Assembly: GCA_017433975.1 (NCBI GenBank) | Contig: JAFRGD010000020.1 | Coordinates: 1 to 39,344, forward strand | DNA length: 39,344 nucleotides | Origin: Mogibacterium sp. | Lineage (GTDB): Bacteria; Bacillota; Clostridia; Peptostreptococcales; Anaerovoracaceae | Reading direction: 5' to 3' | Part shown: positions 16,035 to 23,699 of the stretch, piece after piece | How the letters are laid out: the number at the start of each line of letters is the position of its first letter | How positions within the stretch are numbered: the first letter of the stretch is position 1 | Program-made: the position numbers and the translations under genes | Notes under the pieces: model-generated | Database searches by the model: none | Told to the model about the DNA's origin: nothing | Seen by the model: the letters and a program-made list of their open reading frames with translations, nothing else

Positions 16035-16799
16035 ATGACTACAAAAGATGTAATATATGAACTTAGGACAAAAGGCGGGATGTCGCAGGACGACCTCGCG
16101 GAAAAAGTCTTCGTGACGCGGCAGGCGGTGTCGCGCTGGGAGACCGGGGATACCGTCCCAAATACCGAGACGCTGAAGCTGCTTTCGCGGCTGTTTAACG
16201 TTTCGATCAATACATTGCTCGGGTCGCCGCGCCAGCTGGTCTGCCAGTGCTGCGGGATGCCGCTCGACGACGGGATCATCGGCCGGAACAAGGACGGGTC
16301 GCTCAACGAGGATTACTGCCAGTGGTGCTACGCCGACGGGACCTACACATACCATGACATGGACGACCTGATCGACGTCTGCGTCAGGAACATGGTGAGC
16401 GAGAACTTTACGGAAGAACAGGCGCGCGCGTATCTGAAGCAGACCCTGCCGACGCTGGACTATTGGAAGCGTTACGAGGAACTCAGCGACGACGGACAGT
16501 TCGAGGCGTTCAAGCAGCAGCTGATCGACGAGATCAACGGCCTTCACATCGAAGGCCTGCCGAAGGTTGAGAAATTGAACGCGCTCGTCGGGAGCTATGT
16601 CAACCTCGAGTACCGGCTCCCGAACGGGATGCACGTGAAGTTTCTGAACGACCAGACGACGTATCTCGGGAACGAGCTGGAGTGCGAGTTCGGCGGGGAC
16701 CGGTGCTTCGGCGTCCTCGCGAACATGGACTTCATTCTGGTCTGCACGTACGAAGCGGGCGGCGCCAACCCGGAGCTCGTCCTTTACAAAAAGAGATAG
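16035..16799 (+). CDS. XRE-family regulator with zinc ribbon and C-terminal beta-rich domain
   Basis: 254 residues in three parts. Residues 1-62 are a Cro/C1 helix-turn-helix (MSQDDLAEKVFVTRQAVSRWE). Residues 66-105 contain C70, C72/C73, C95 and C98, spaced like a putative zinc-ribbon domain (QCCGMPLDD, then DYCQWCYADG). A helical stretch follows (about 105-160), then a beta-rich region (about 165-254, GSYVNLEYRLPNGMHVKF) that I do not recognise and that could bind a ligand. GAGGAGGTG precedes the ATG by seven bases. Probably a one-component DNA-binding regulator; the target is unknown. It ends 85 bp before patB-like gene, with a terminator/promoter overlap between them. Confidence 0.85.
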   Translation: MTTKDVIYELRTKGGMSQDDLAEKVFVTRQAVSRWETGDTVPNTETLKLLSRLFNVSINTLLGSPRQLVCQCCGMPLDDGIIGRNKDGSLNEDYCQWCYADGTYTYHDMDDLIDVCVRNMVSENFTEEQARAYLKQTLPTLDYWKRYEELSDDGQFEAFKQQLIDEINGLHIEGLPKVEKLNALVGSYVNLEYRLPNGMHVKFLNDQTTYLGNELECEFGGDRCFGVLANMDFILVCTYEAGGANPELVLYKKR

Positions 16800-16827
16800 C
16801 GCTTCGCAAAATGATGCAAGCATATCC

Positions 16828-16863
16828 GGCCTCTCTATGTTATATTAAATAGAGAGGCCTTTT
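16828..16863 (+). terminator. Terminator of the XRE/zinc-ribbon gene
   Basis: Perfect 10-bp stem (GGCCTCTCTA at 16828-16837 with its complement at 16850-16859), 12-nt A/T-rich loop, then TTTT. The loop contains an extended -10 promoter element. Confidence 0.8.
16838..16846 (+). promoter_or_regulatory. Extended -10 element inside the terminator loop
   Basis: TGTTATATT reads as TGn followed by TATATT. No convincing -35 is present at 16-18 bp. It would start transcription near 16853, just ahead of the ribosome site (GGAGGAGG at 16871) of the next gene. Confidence 0.4.
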
Positions 16864-16883
16864 ATTATGGGAGGAGGAACGCC

Positions 16884-18101
16884 ATGCGGTACGATTTTGA
16901 CCAGATCATCGACAGAAGCGATACGAACGCGCTCAAAAAAGAAGGTTGGAGAGAATACATCTTTAAGGACCCGGAGGGAAAGAAAACCTTCCGGTTCCGC
17001 GACGAGGAGTTCATACACATGTGGGTCGCGGACATGGAGTTCCGCTGCGCCGACGAGATCCTCGACGCGATCAAGGCGCGCGTCGACCACGGGATCCTGG
17101 GCTATTCGACGGTCTACAGTAACGCGTACCCGGACGCCTTCGCCGCCTGGTGCGAGCGGAGGTATGGCTTCACATTCAACAAGGAAGAACTCTGCTATTC
17201 GCCGGGTATCATTCCAGCGCTCTTCCAGCTGGTCGGCGATATCTGCGGGCCGGACGGGAAGGCGGTCTTCCAGACGCCGTCCTACGGCTTCTTCAAGCAC
17301 GCGAGTACATACAATGGGTGCGGGATGCTTTTCAATAAGATGATCTACAGCCACGGAACGTGGGAGCTCGACTTCGAGGACCTCGAAGCGAAGTGTGCAG
17401 ATCCGAGTGCAAAGGTTCTGATCTTCTGCAATCCGCAGAATCCGACGGGCCGGGCGTGGACCGCGGACGAACTCACCCGAATCGCGGAGATCGTCGAGAA
17501 AAACGACCTGTACATCATTTCCGACGAGATCCACTGCGACATCCGGCGCGCGGGCGTGCAACACATCCCGATGGGCGTCATCATAAAGGACTATCCGAAG
17601 CTCGTGACGTGCATGTCGGCGAGCAAGTGCTTCAACATGGCCGGGCTGCAGATGTCCAACATCCTGATCCGGGACCCGGAGCTCCGCGCAACGTTCAAGG
17701 CGGCGGACAAACTGGCCGGCTTCCTCAACCCGCTCAGCATCGCGGGCATGCAGGCCGCTTACGAATCAGGCGAGGAGTGGCTGAACGAGATGAATCAGTA
17801 CGTCGACGAGAACTACCGGTACGTCAAAGCGTTCCTCGACGAGCGGTTCCCGGCGGTGGAGTTCCAGATTCCGGACGCGACGTATCTGGCCTGGGTGAAC
17901 TTCGGGGCCGTGCTGCCGGCGGGGACGGAGGTCAACGATTTCTTCGCGAACAACGCGGGCGTCCTGATCGAGGGCGGCGACATCCTGTTCGTGGACAATG
18001 CAGAGGGCTTTGTCCGGCTGAACCTCGCGATGCCGCGGTCGTCCATCATGACCGCAATGCAGCGGATCGACGACGCGATCCGCCAGGCCACGGAAATTTG
18101 A
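16884..18101 (+). CDS. PatB/MalY-type PLP-dependent C-S lyase (cystathionine beta-lyase-like aminotransferase)
   Basis: Fold-type I PLP enzyme of 405 residues. Members cleave cystathionine, cysteine or related beta-C-S substrates to ammonia, pyruvate and a thiol. Features typical of PatB/MalY: HMWVADMEFRCADEI near the N-terminus, GILGYSTVYSNAY, CNPQNPTGRAW, the PLP-contacting ISDEIHCDI, and the Schiff-base lysine in SASKCFNMAGLQ. A strong GGAGGAGG ribosome site precedes the ATG. The downstream gene begins 13 bp after its stop. Methionine synthesis or cysteine degradation are both possible roles; no sulfur-metabolism neighbour decides between them. Confidence 0.92.
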   Translation: MRYDFDQIIDRSDTNALKKEGWREYIFKDPEGKKTFRFRDEEFIHMWVADMEFRCADEILDAIKARVDHGILGYSTVYSNAYPDAFAAWCERRYGFTFNKEELCYSPGIIPALFQLVGDICGPDGKAVFQTPSYGFFKHASTYNGCGMLFNKMIYSHGTWELDFEDLEAKCADPSAKVLIFCNPQNPTGRAWTADELTRIAEIVEKNDLYIISDEIHCDIRRAGVQHIPMGVIIKDYPKLVTCMSASKCFNMAGLQMSNILIRDPELRATFKAADKLAGFLNPLSIAGMQAAYESGEEWLNEMNQYVDENYRYVKAFLDERFPAVEFQIPDATYLAWVNFGAVLPAGTEVNDFFANNAGVLIEGGDILFVDNAEGFVRLNLAMPRSSIMTAMQRIDDAIRQATEI

Positions 18102-18114
18102 GAGGGCTTCGCAC

Positions 18115-18732
18115 ATGACGGACCAGACGCTGCATTTGGAAAACGCCCCGAAGGAAATCGCGGTCAAGTGGTTTCTCCTCGGCAAAAGAGACCCGGATCC
18201 GCTGATGCGGTTCCTGTCGTATTGGCTTTCATTCACCCAATTATATAACTACGGGCAGACCGACCTCTCACGCCGCACCGAAGCGGAGCGGGTCCAGGCG
18301 TATTGCAAGGACAAACTGGACCTGCTGATCAAGGTAATCGACTTTGACGCGCCGTATCTCGACGCGTTCAAGGAGCGGCCGGTGATCACGGGGACCGAGG
18401 ACTTCTCCGGGACCCGCTGGCTGGTCGGGAACATGAACCGGATCGTGATCAAGATGGCAGAGGCGCTCGGCGACGAGCCGGCGGTCGCGCAGTCGCAGGA
18501 GGCGCTGCGGCAGATTGCGGGCGATTACATCAACGTGAGCCGGGACCCGATTCCGGCTTCCTACCGGACGCTGTCACTGTTCGCGACGATGTACCGCATC
18601 CGCTGCAACCTCTACCACGGCCTGCCGAACCCGGACGGCGCCCACGACATGGCGCTCGTGAAGAGCGCGGCGGACGTCCTTGAGCAGTGCTTGCCGGTGC
18701 TGCTGACGGACACGTTCGGGCTGGGGAAGTAG
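18115..18732 (+). CDS. HEPN-like alpha-helical protein of unknown function
   Basis: 205 residues, predicted almost wholly helical and soluble. Near the C-terminus it has R163-C-N-L-Y-H168, an Rx4H motif in the sequence context (MYRIRCNLYHG) typical of HEPN domains, including Apea-like members; in active HEPN RNases these residues form the catalytic centre. The N-terminal helix (FLSYWLSFTQLYNY) also fits that group. It starts 13 bp after the PatB-like gene and has no promoter of its own, so the two are probably co-transcribed. No nucleotidyltransferase (MNT) antitoxin partner or restriction gene is adjacent. It may be a non-toxic HEPN; family assignment is by motif only. Confidence 0.6.
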   Translation: MTDQTLHLENAPKEIAVKWFLLGKRDPDPLMRFLSYWLSFTQLYNYGQTDLSRRTEAERVQAYCKDKLDLLIKVIDFDAPYLDAFKERPVITGTEDFSGTRWLVGNMNRIVIKMAEALGDEPAVAQSQEALRQIAGDYINVSRDPIPASYRTLSLFATMYRIRCNLYHGLPNPDGAHDMALVKSAADVLEQCLPVLLTDTFGLGK

Positions 18733-18781
18733 CAGGCGCGGACGCCGGGAACGGCGGCATGCAATTGAATTAACTGTCATG

Positions 18782-18810
18782 CGGGGCTGGAGACCGGCCC
18801 CGTTCTCTTT
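18782..18810 (+). terminator. Terminator after the HEPN-like gene
   Basis: Stem CGGGGCTGG / CCGGCCCCG (18782-18790 with 18794-18802, one G-T pair), 3-nt loop, then TTCTCTTT. Confidence 0.75.
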
Positions 18811-18811
18811 A

Positions 18812-18840
18812 TTGACAGGAACCATGTCTTTGGTTAGAAT
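18812..18840 (+). promoter_or_regulatory. Strong sigma-A promoter of the HAD phosphatase gene
   Basis: Consensus TTGACA (18812-18817), 17-bp spacer, TAGAAT (18835-18840). It directly follows the preceding terminator. Confidence 0.85.
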
Positions 18841-18883
18841 TATACGACGCACAAATTTATGAATAGCAGAGGAGACAAAAAAA

Positions 18884-20035
18884 TTGGAGAGTAAGAGAAA
18901 TCAAGGTGTTGTTACGATGCTCGTCGTCGCGCTGGTGATGATTGCGGCGATCGCTTTTGCGCTGGGCATGGAAGCGCGGAAGCAACCGGCGCCGGAGCCG
19001 ACCCCGGTGGCGCTGGCGGAATACTGGTCCGCAGACTCCGCTGCGGCGCAGCATCTGAGAGAATACGTGGAAAAAGTGACGAATCCGGACGATCCGGAAA
19101 ACTTCATCCCGGTGGAGGACCGCATCGCCGTGTTTGACATGGACGGTACGCTGACCTGCGAGACCTTCTACACGTATTACGATACGATGATGTTCATCGA
19201 GTTCTGCCTGATCGACCACCCGGAACGGACGTCTGACGATCTGAAGAAGACGGCGGCGTCCATCGAGCCGGGATACAAAGCGGACGAGGCGCTCGCGAGA
19301 AGCTTTGCCAAGGCCTACGCCGGAATGACGCCGGAGGAATTATATGAATATGCGGTTCAGTTCGGGCAAAAGGAGACCGCCAGCTTCAACAACATGCGGT
19401 ATGGGGAAGGAGCTTACCTGCCGATGGTGGAGCTCGTGAAGTATCTTTATGAGAACGACTTCACGATTTATGTGATCAGCGGAACGGAGCGTACGACGAC
19501 CCGCGCGGTCGTCGCGGGTTCTCCGTTTAAGGATTACGTTACCATGAACCACGTGATCGGTACGGACTTCGAAGTCAAGCAGAAGGGGTACGAAGCGGTC
19601 TCATCGAACATGGACTTCAAATACGCTGACGGCGATGAGCTGGTGATCACCGGCGGGTTCATCCAAAAGAATCTCAACAGCAACAAAGCCATATACATTG
19701 AAAGAGAGATCGGACAGCGACCGGTGCTGGCCTTCGGGAACAGCGGGAGCGACACCAGCATGATGAATTATACGATTGACAGCCGGAACCCGTATCCGGC
19801 CGAAGCCTACATGGTCGTTGCGGACGATAACGAGCGTGAGTGGGGGACGGCGGACTGGGAGGCAAAGTCTGCAGAGTACGAAGCGATGGGGTACATTCCG
19901 ATCTCCATGAAAAACGATTTTGCGCAGATCTACCCGGAAGGTGTGACGAAGGCGGAACAGCAGTATCAGAAGATTGAAAGGAACGATGTCCCGCCGGACC
20001 AGGAGGAAGAAGACGCGTACGATAATGCGGCGTAG
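18884..20035 (+). CDS. Membrane-anchored HAD-superfamily phosphatase (PSP-like)
   Basis: 383 residues. An N-terminal uncleaved-type anchor (about 11-28, TMLVVALVMIAAIAFAL) suggests an extracytoplasmic enzyme tethered to the membrane. HAD motifs: VFDMDGTLT with nucleophile D85 and general acid D87; VISGTERTT (motif II); a Lys in the EVKQKGYE/FIQKNLNSNK region (motif III); LAFGNSGSD (motif IV). The insert and cap resemble the phosphoserine phosphatase-like branch; the substrate is unknown. The start is a TTG at 18884, supported by AGGAG nine bases upstream and by the anchor beginning right after it. The C-terminus is acidic. It has its own strong promoter and is not tightly coupled to its neighbours. 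Confidence 0.85.
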   Translation: MESKRNQGVVTMLVVALVMIAAIAFALGMEARKQPAPEPTPVALAEYWSADSAAAQHLREYVEKVTNPDDPENFIPVEDRIAVFDMDGTLTCETFYTYYDTMMFIEFCLIDHPERTSDDLKKTAASIEPGYKADEALARSFAKAYAGMTPEELYEYAVQFGQKETASFNNMRYGEGAYLPMVELVKYLYENDFTIYVISGTERTTTRAVVAGSPFKDYVTMNHVIGTDFEVKQKGYEAVSSNMDFKYADGDELVITGGFIQKNLNSNKAIYIEREIGQRPVLAFGNSGSDTSMMNYTIDSRNPYPAEAYMVVADDNEREWGTADWEAKSAEYEAMGYIPISMKNDFAQIYPEGVTKAEQQYQKIERNDVPPDQEEEDAYDNAA

Positions 20036-20053
20036 TGAATTGCGGCCGCGTTG

Positions 20054-20082
20054 TTGAGAAACCAGCGGGAATCAAGTATAAT
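20054..20082 (+). promoter_or_regulatory. Sigma-A promoter of the 54-aa protein gene
   Basis: TTGAGA (20054-20059), 17-bp spacer, TATAAT (20077-20082). It begins 19 bp after the HAD stop codon. Confidence 0.82.
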
Positions 20083-20103
20083 CGAAAAAAAGGAGGTGGC
20101 GAA

Positions 20104-20268
20104 ATGGAAGAACATCTGATTACGATCACCGTTAGAACCAAAGGCGAAGTCTGCGAGCTGACCGACGCTGAGATCAAACAGTGGTACGAGACCAGCATCG
20201 ACGGACTGTTCAACCCGGAATACGGAACCCCGGAGATCTCTGTCGAGGTCAAACGGATTCCGCAATAG
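20104..20268 (+). CDS. Small conserved-looking protein, 54 aa, function unknown
   Basis: Starts at the ATG at 20104, seven bases after GGAGGTGG, and lies 22 bp downstream of a consensus promoter, so the message begins very close to the ribosome site. The product is acidic and soluble with a beta-strand-rich start (HLITITVRTKG), an amphipathic helix (DAEIKQWYETSIDGLF) and a second strand (EISVEVKRI). One Cys, no signal peptide. I do not recognise the family. It precedes the rubredoxin fusion by 41 bp and probably shares its transcript. Confidence 0.72.
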   Translation: MEEHLITITVRTKGEVCELTDAEIKQWYETSIDGLFNPEYGTPEISVEVKRIPQ

Positions 20269-20309
20269 GTTAGTTCAGGCATTCCATGCCGGATAAAAGG
20301 AGTACGACC

Positions 20310-20918
20310 ATGAACGAAAAAGTAGTAAGAAACCTGAGTTACGGCCTCTTCATTCTCACCGCGCGGGACGGTGACAAGGACAACGGGTGCATCATCAATA
20401 CGGTGACCCAGGTGGCCAGCACGCCGAACCGGATCTCCATTTCGTGCAACAAGGCCAACTATACGCATGACATGATCCTCAAGACCGGGGAGTTTAACGT
20501 CTCGATTCTGTCGGAAAAGGCGACGTTCGACACGTTTCAACATTACGGCTTCCAGACCGGCCGCGAGGTGGACAAGATGGCGTCCGTCACGTTCCGCCGC
20601 GCCGCGAACGGAATCGCTTACATTGAGGACCAGTGTAACGCGTTCATCTCCGGCAAAGTCATTCAGTCGATCGACCTCGGCAGCCACACGCTCTTCATCG
20701 CGGACGTCGTCGACGGCGAATTCCTCAGCAAGGACCCGTCCGTGACCTACGCGTATTACTTCGCCAACATCAAGCCGAAGCCGGAGGCCAAGAAAGAAGA
20801 AGCCGCCAAGGGCTGGATCTGCACGATCTGCGGATACATCTACGAGGGCGACCCGCTGCCGGACGACTTCATCTGCCCGCTCTGCAAACACCCGGCGTCT
20901 GACTTCAAGCGCCTTTAG
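20310..20918 (+). CDS. High-molecular-weight rubredoxin: flavin-reductase domain fused to rubredoxin
   Basis: Electron-transfer protein of 202 residues. Residues 1-155 are a flavin reductase-like FMN-binding split barrel (NGCIINTVTQVASTPNRISISCNK; FNVSILSEK). After an Ala/Lys/Glu linker, residues 168-202 form a rubredoxin iron site, C-x2-C-GYIYEG followed by CPLC. The order matches Hrb of acetogens and clostridia, which passes electrons from NAD(P)H to flavodiiron protein or other oxygen/NO-detoxifying enzymes. The rubredoxin part is short (about 35 residues), like the tail of rubrerythrin. AGGAG sits seven bases before the ATG at 20310. No flavodiiron gene is adjacent. Confidence 0.9.
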   Translation: MNEKVVRNLSYGLFILTARDGDKDNGCIINTVTQVASTPNRISISCNKANYTHDMILKTGEFNVSILSEKATFDTFQHYGFQTGREVDKMASVTFRRAANGIAYIEDQCNAFISGKVIQSIDLGSHTLFIADVVDGEFLSKDPSVTYAYYFANIKPKPEAKKEEAAKGWICTICGYIYEGDPLPDDFICPLCKHPASDFKRL

Positions 20919-20950
20919 CTTCTAAGGACCGGAAAGGACGTGAGATCGCC

Positions 20951-21382
20951 ATGGTAGGGAGAGAAGTCATCCTGACAAACCGGGCCTTCACCCCGGAGGA
21001 GCTCTTTGCCTTTATGGAAGAGCACTGGGACAAATCGAACTTCAACGACTTCGCGCTGGGGAACCCGTCGGGCGTCGGCGCGGACCTGTATGTCATGCTG
21101 CCGGCCACGCCGCGGCACCTCGTCATCGTGTATTCGCGGGACGTGGGCGAGTTCTTCAGTAAGGAAAAGAAAGTGATCCTGTCGGTCGCCATGACCAAGC
21201 GGGGCGCTTCGGAGGCGCTGTTCCGCAGCATTCCGACGGGGAGCAACATCTTTGCCGGGGCCTGGAAGGTCGGCAGCGTCATGTCGCAGAACAAAGAACG
21301 GACCGGCCCGGCGCAGGACGTCCTGCTGGCTTACACGGAGCACATGCGGACGATTCTGGGAGGGGCAGGGTACCTGGATTAA
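20951..21382 (+). CDS. Uncharacterised 143-aa protein
   Basis: Soluble mixed alpha/beta protein with no cysteine and no signal peptide. The start is supported by AAAGGACGTGAG ahead of the ATG. It follows the rubredoxin fusion by 32 bp in the same direction and ends at a strong terminator, so it is likely the last gene of that transcript. Recognisable features are few: an aromatic-rich N-terminal helix (FTPEELFAFMEEHWDKSNF), a hydrophobic strand (HLVIVYSRD) and a Gly-rich stretch (IPTGSNIFAGAWKVG). I do not recognise the family and propose no function. Confidence 0.75.
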   Translation: MVGREVILTNRAFTPEELFAFMEEHWDKSNFNDFALGNPSGVGADLYVMLPATPRHLVIVYSRDVGEFFSKEKKVILSVAMTKRGASEALFRSIPTGSNIFAGAWKVGSVMSQNKERTGPAQDVLLAYTEHMRTILGGAGYLD

Positions 21383-21405
21383 TTTGAAAAATTACAAAAA
21401 AGAAT

Positions 21406-21439
21406 CCCGCGGCACCAGGACGGTGCCGCGGGTGTTTTT
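21406..21439. terminator. Bidirectional terminator
   Basis: Perfect 11-bp stem CCCGCGGCACC (21406-21416) with 21422-21432, 5-nt loop, TGTTTTTA on the right and an A-rich run on the left. Serves the unknown gene and the convergent SDR gene. Confidence 0.92.
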
Positions 21440-21450
21440 ATGGAGGTTTA

Positions 21451-22308
21451 TTACTGGAAGAGCGATGGGTCGATCGGCTGGATCATGTCGGCCTGGAACA
21501 CGCCCTGCGCGCGGATCAATCCGTCGAACTCGTCGTGCGTCAGGATGAAGAACTGGTCTTTGCCGAGCATGTCGAAGACCTTGTCGATCGTCTCCTTGAG
21601 CGGAGCGCTGTGGTCGAGGACGTACTTGATGCGGACCGGATACTGCTTGAACTCCTCGGATGTGTAGTATGGGTCGTCAACCGCCGCGAATCTCTCCGGT
21701 CTGTATGCGTCTGCATCCCAGAGGTTGGTCTGGATGAAGCCAGGGCAGAAGATCTGGATGTCGATGTTGGATCCCTTCTGCTTGAGGGTCTTCCATACGC
21801 ACTCCGAAAGCGCGACCGCCGCGTGCTTGGACGAGAAGTAGACCGGGCTGTTCGCCAGCGTAACGAGGCCGGCGATGGAGCAGACGTTCAGGATCTCGCA
21901 CTTGTCGCCCTGCGCTTCCATCAGAGGGATGAACCGTCTCATCATGTACCAGTGCGAGTATACGTTCGTCTCATAGACCCAGTAGATGTCCCGCGGAGGG
22001 ATCGTGGTGATGCCGCCGCCCGAGCTGACGCCGGCGTTGTTGACGAGAATGTCGCATCTGCCGAAGACTTCCATGGTGTAGTCATAGATCTTCTGGCACT
22101 CTTCCTCGAGCGAAACGTCTGCCTGGAGAGTGTAGACCTCTTTGCCGAGCGCGCGGATCTTCTCCGCAACCGGCTCCAGCGATTCGCCGCGGATATCAAC
22201 GATCAGAAGGTCGGCGCCTCTCTCTGCCATGCCGACCGCAAGAGCTTCACCGATACCGCTGCCAGCACCGGTGACGACAGCTTTTTTCCCAGCATAATCT
22301 GTGATCAT
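21451..22308 (-). CDS. Short-chain dehydrogenase/reductase (classical SDR)
   Basis: NAD(P)-dependent oxidoreductase of 285 residues. TGAGSGIGEA (residues 14-23) binds the cofactor; an acidic residue after the second strand (IVDIR) favours NAD over NADP. NNAGVSSGG, the catalytic Ser in NVCSIAG and the Y-x3-K motif (VYFSSKHAA) are all present. The C-terminal 60 residues are substrate-specific and give no clear match. A strong AAGGAGG ribosome site precedes the ATG. The substrate is unknown; no pathway neighbours suggest one. Confidence 0.93.
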   Translation of the reverse strand: MITDYAGKKAVVTGAGSGIGEALAVGMAERGADLLIVDIRGESLEPVAEKIRALGKEVYTLQADVSLEEECQKIYDYTMEVFGRCDILVNNAGVSSGGGITTIPPRDIYWVYETNVYSHWYMMRRFIPLMEAQGDKCEILNVCSIAGLVTLANSPVYFSSKHAAVALSECVWKTLKQKGSNIDIQIFCPGFIQTNLWDADAYRPERFAAVDDPYYTSEEFKQYPVRIKYVLDHSAPLKETIDKVFDMLGKDQFFILTHDEFDGLIRAQGVFQADMIQPIDPSLFQ

Positions 22309-22370
22309 AGTTATCCTCCTTAATCAACAGTAAAAACAACAACTTTTGAACAGAGTATGTCTCTATGTTG

Positions 22371-22376
22371 ATTATA
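22371..22376 (-). promoter_or_regulatory. Probable -10 box of the SDR gene
   Basis: TATAAT on the minus strand, about 62 bp before the ATG. No good -35 lies at 16-18 bp. Confidence 0.4.
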
Positions 22377-22413
22377 CTATGAGGCGGTTTGACATTCATT
22401 AGAGGCGGATACC

Positions 22414-22443
22414 AAAATGCGCCGCGGATTTGTACGCGGCGCA
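22414..22443 (-). terminator. Terminator of the amino-acid permease gene
   Basis: Perfect 9-bp stem (TGCGCCGCG at 22418-22426 with 22435-22443) followed, on the minus strand, by TTTT (22414-22417). It lies about 43 bp after the permease stop. Confidence 0.8.
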
Positions 22444-22485
22444 CAAAGGCATTTGTAATGTATAAGATTGCTGGGACGGAACCGG

Positions 22486-23634
22486 TCAGGAGACCGGCAG
22501 AACCGCGCCGATTGTCGCGAGCAGCGTGCAGAGAACGACCAGAATCTGGAATGGCAGCGAGCCGAACCGGCCGATCAGAACGGACTTGCGGGCCCGCTTG
22601 CGGCTGAGGTGGTAAGCCCAGACGATGCCGACGCCCGTCACGACCTGGATCAGGCTCGCGAAGCGCGTGAAGCCGACGAAGCTGGACAGGCCGAGCAGGG
22701 CCAGGACCAGGCACGGGGCCGTGGCGGTGAGCCAGCTGGACTTGAGGTTCCAGTTGGTCTGCTCGTGGATGATGTCCCGGAGGTTGAGGGTGTTGGCCCA
22801 GAACGACGTCGCGAGCGCGAGCAGGGTGAAGAGATAGCCGATGCCGCTGACCCAGCCGCCGAGGTGCCGCGAGAGGTCCACGAGCGCGCCGTCCTCGGTG
22901 ATGCCGGAGCCGGCGCCGAGCAGGGTGATGAACGTGATGAGGAAGATCATGCAGGCGTTGACCGCGATGCCGGCGGCGATGGCGGCCCGGATCATCTTGA
23001 CGTCTTTGTCCAGGCCTTTGACGACCTGCGGCGTCGACATGACGGCCGAGAGGGAGAACGAGATCATGCCGAACAGCGCCAGCATGTTGTTCCAGCCCGC
23101 CCGCGTGTCCGGGAGCGGCGACATCTCGGAATGGAGCGTCGCGAGCAGAAGCGTCAGAACGACGACCCCCATGGCGAAGACGGCGTATTTCTCACAGATG
23201 CCGACCAGTTTCATGCCGGCAAAGACGACGCTGGCGCCCAATACGTAAAAGATCAGAATACCGACGGTGTTCGACAGGCCAAACCAGTTGCGGAACACGG
23301 CCGTGGCACCGGTCAGAAACGCGCTGACGTTGAACAGGACGGACAGCCCGAGCAGTCCGAACGCCGCCCAGGTGAAGTATTTCTTGAATTTGCCGGAGAA
23401 CAGCTCCGCGTCAAAGCACTTCACGAACTGCGCCCCGTCGTTATTGAATGAAAGCTCCGCGATAATGAGGTGGAGGACCACGTTAAACAGGTAGCAGAAA
23501 ATCAGGATCAGGACGACGTCGGTGAAGCTGTTCCTGGACGCGAGGTACGGGACGGACAGGATCCCGGCGCCGATGCCGTGGCCGATGATGATGCTGGCGG
23601 CTTCCCAGAAGCTCAGGGTGTGTTTTTTCTTCAT
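22486..23634 (-). CDS. Aromatic/hydroxy amino-acid permease (HAAAP, Trp/Tyr permease-like)
   Basis: Integral membrane protein of about 382 residues with around eleven hydrophobic segments. The N-terminus (SFWEAASIIIGHGIGAGILSV) has the Gly-rich first helix of APC-superfamily transporters, and the overall pattern matches the Trp/Tyr permease branch, which imports amino acids with protons. The start at 23634 is chosen because GGGAGG lies seven bases upstream; the frame continues 56 codons further up but those residues do not look membrane-protein-like and cross the divergent promoter. Divergent from the TlpA-like lipoprotein gene. The substrate is only a family-level guess. Confidence 0.87.
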   Translation of the reverse strand: MKKKHTLSFWEAASIIIGHGIGAGILSVPYLASRNSFTDVVLILIFCYLFNVVLHLIIAELSFNNDGAQFVKCFDAELFSGKFKKYFTWAAFGLLGLSVLFNVSAFLTGATAVFRNWFGLSNTVGILIFYVLGASVVFAGMKLVGICEKYAVFAMGVVVLTLLLATLHSEMSPLPDTRAGWNNMLALFGMISFSLSAVMSTPQVVKGLDKDVKMIRAAIAAGIAVNACMIFLITFITLLGAGSGITEDGALVDLSRHLGGWVSGIGYLFTLLALATSFWANTLNLRDIIHEQTNWNLKSSWLTATAPCLVLALLGLSSFVGFTRFASLIQVVTGVGIVWAYHLSRKRARKSVLIGRFGSLPFQILVVLCTLLATIGAVLPVS

Positions 23635-23638
23635 GTTG

Positions 23639-23667
23639 TTGCCTCCCATTTGTAGATATTGTATCAT
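23639..23667 (+). promoter_or_regulatory. Promoter of the TlpA-like lipoprotein gene
   Basis: TTGCCT (23639-23644), 17-bp spacer, TATCAT (23662-23667). The -35 lies only a few bases from the permease start codon on the other strand, so the two divergent genes share a compact control region. Confidence 0.55.
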
Positions 23668-23699
23668 AAACGGAGCGAACGATGAAAGGAAAGACTGAG

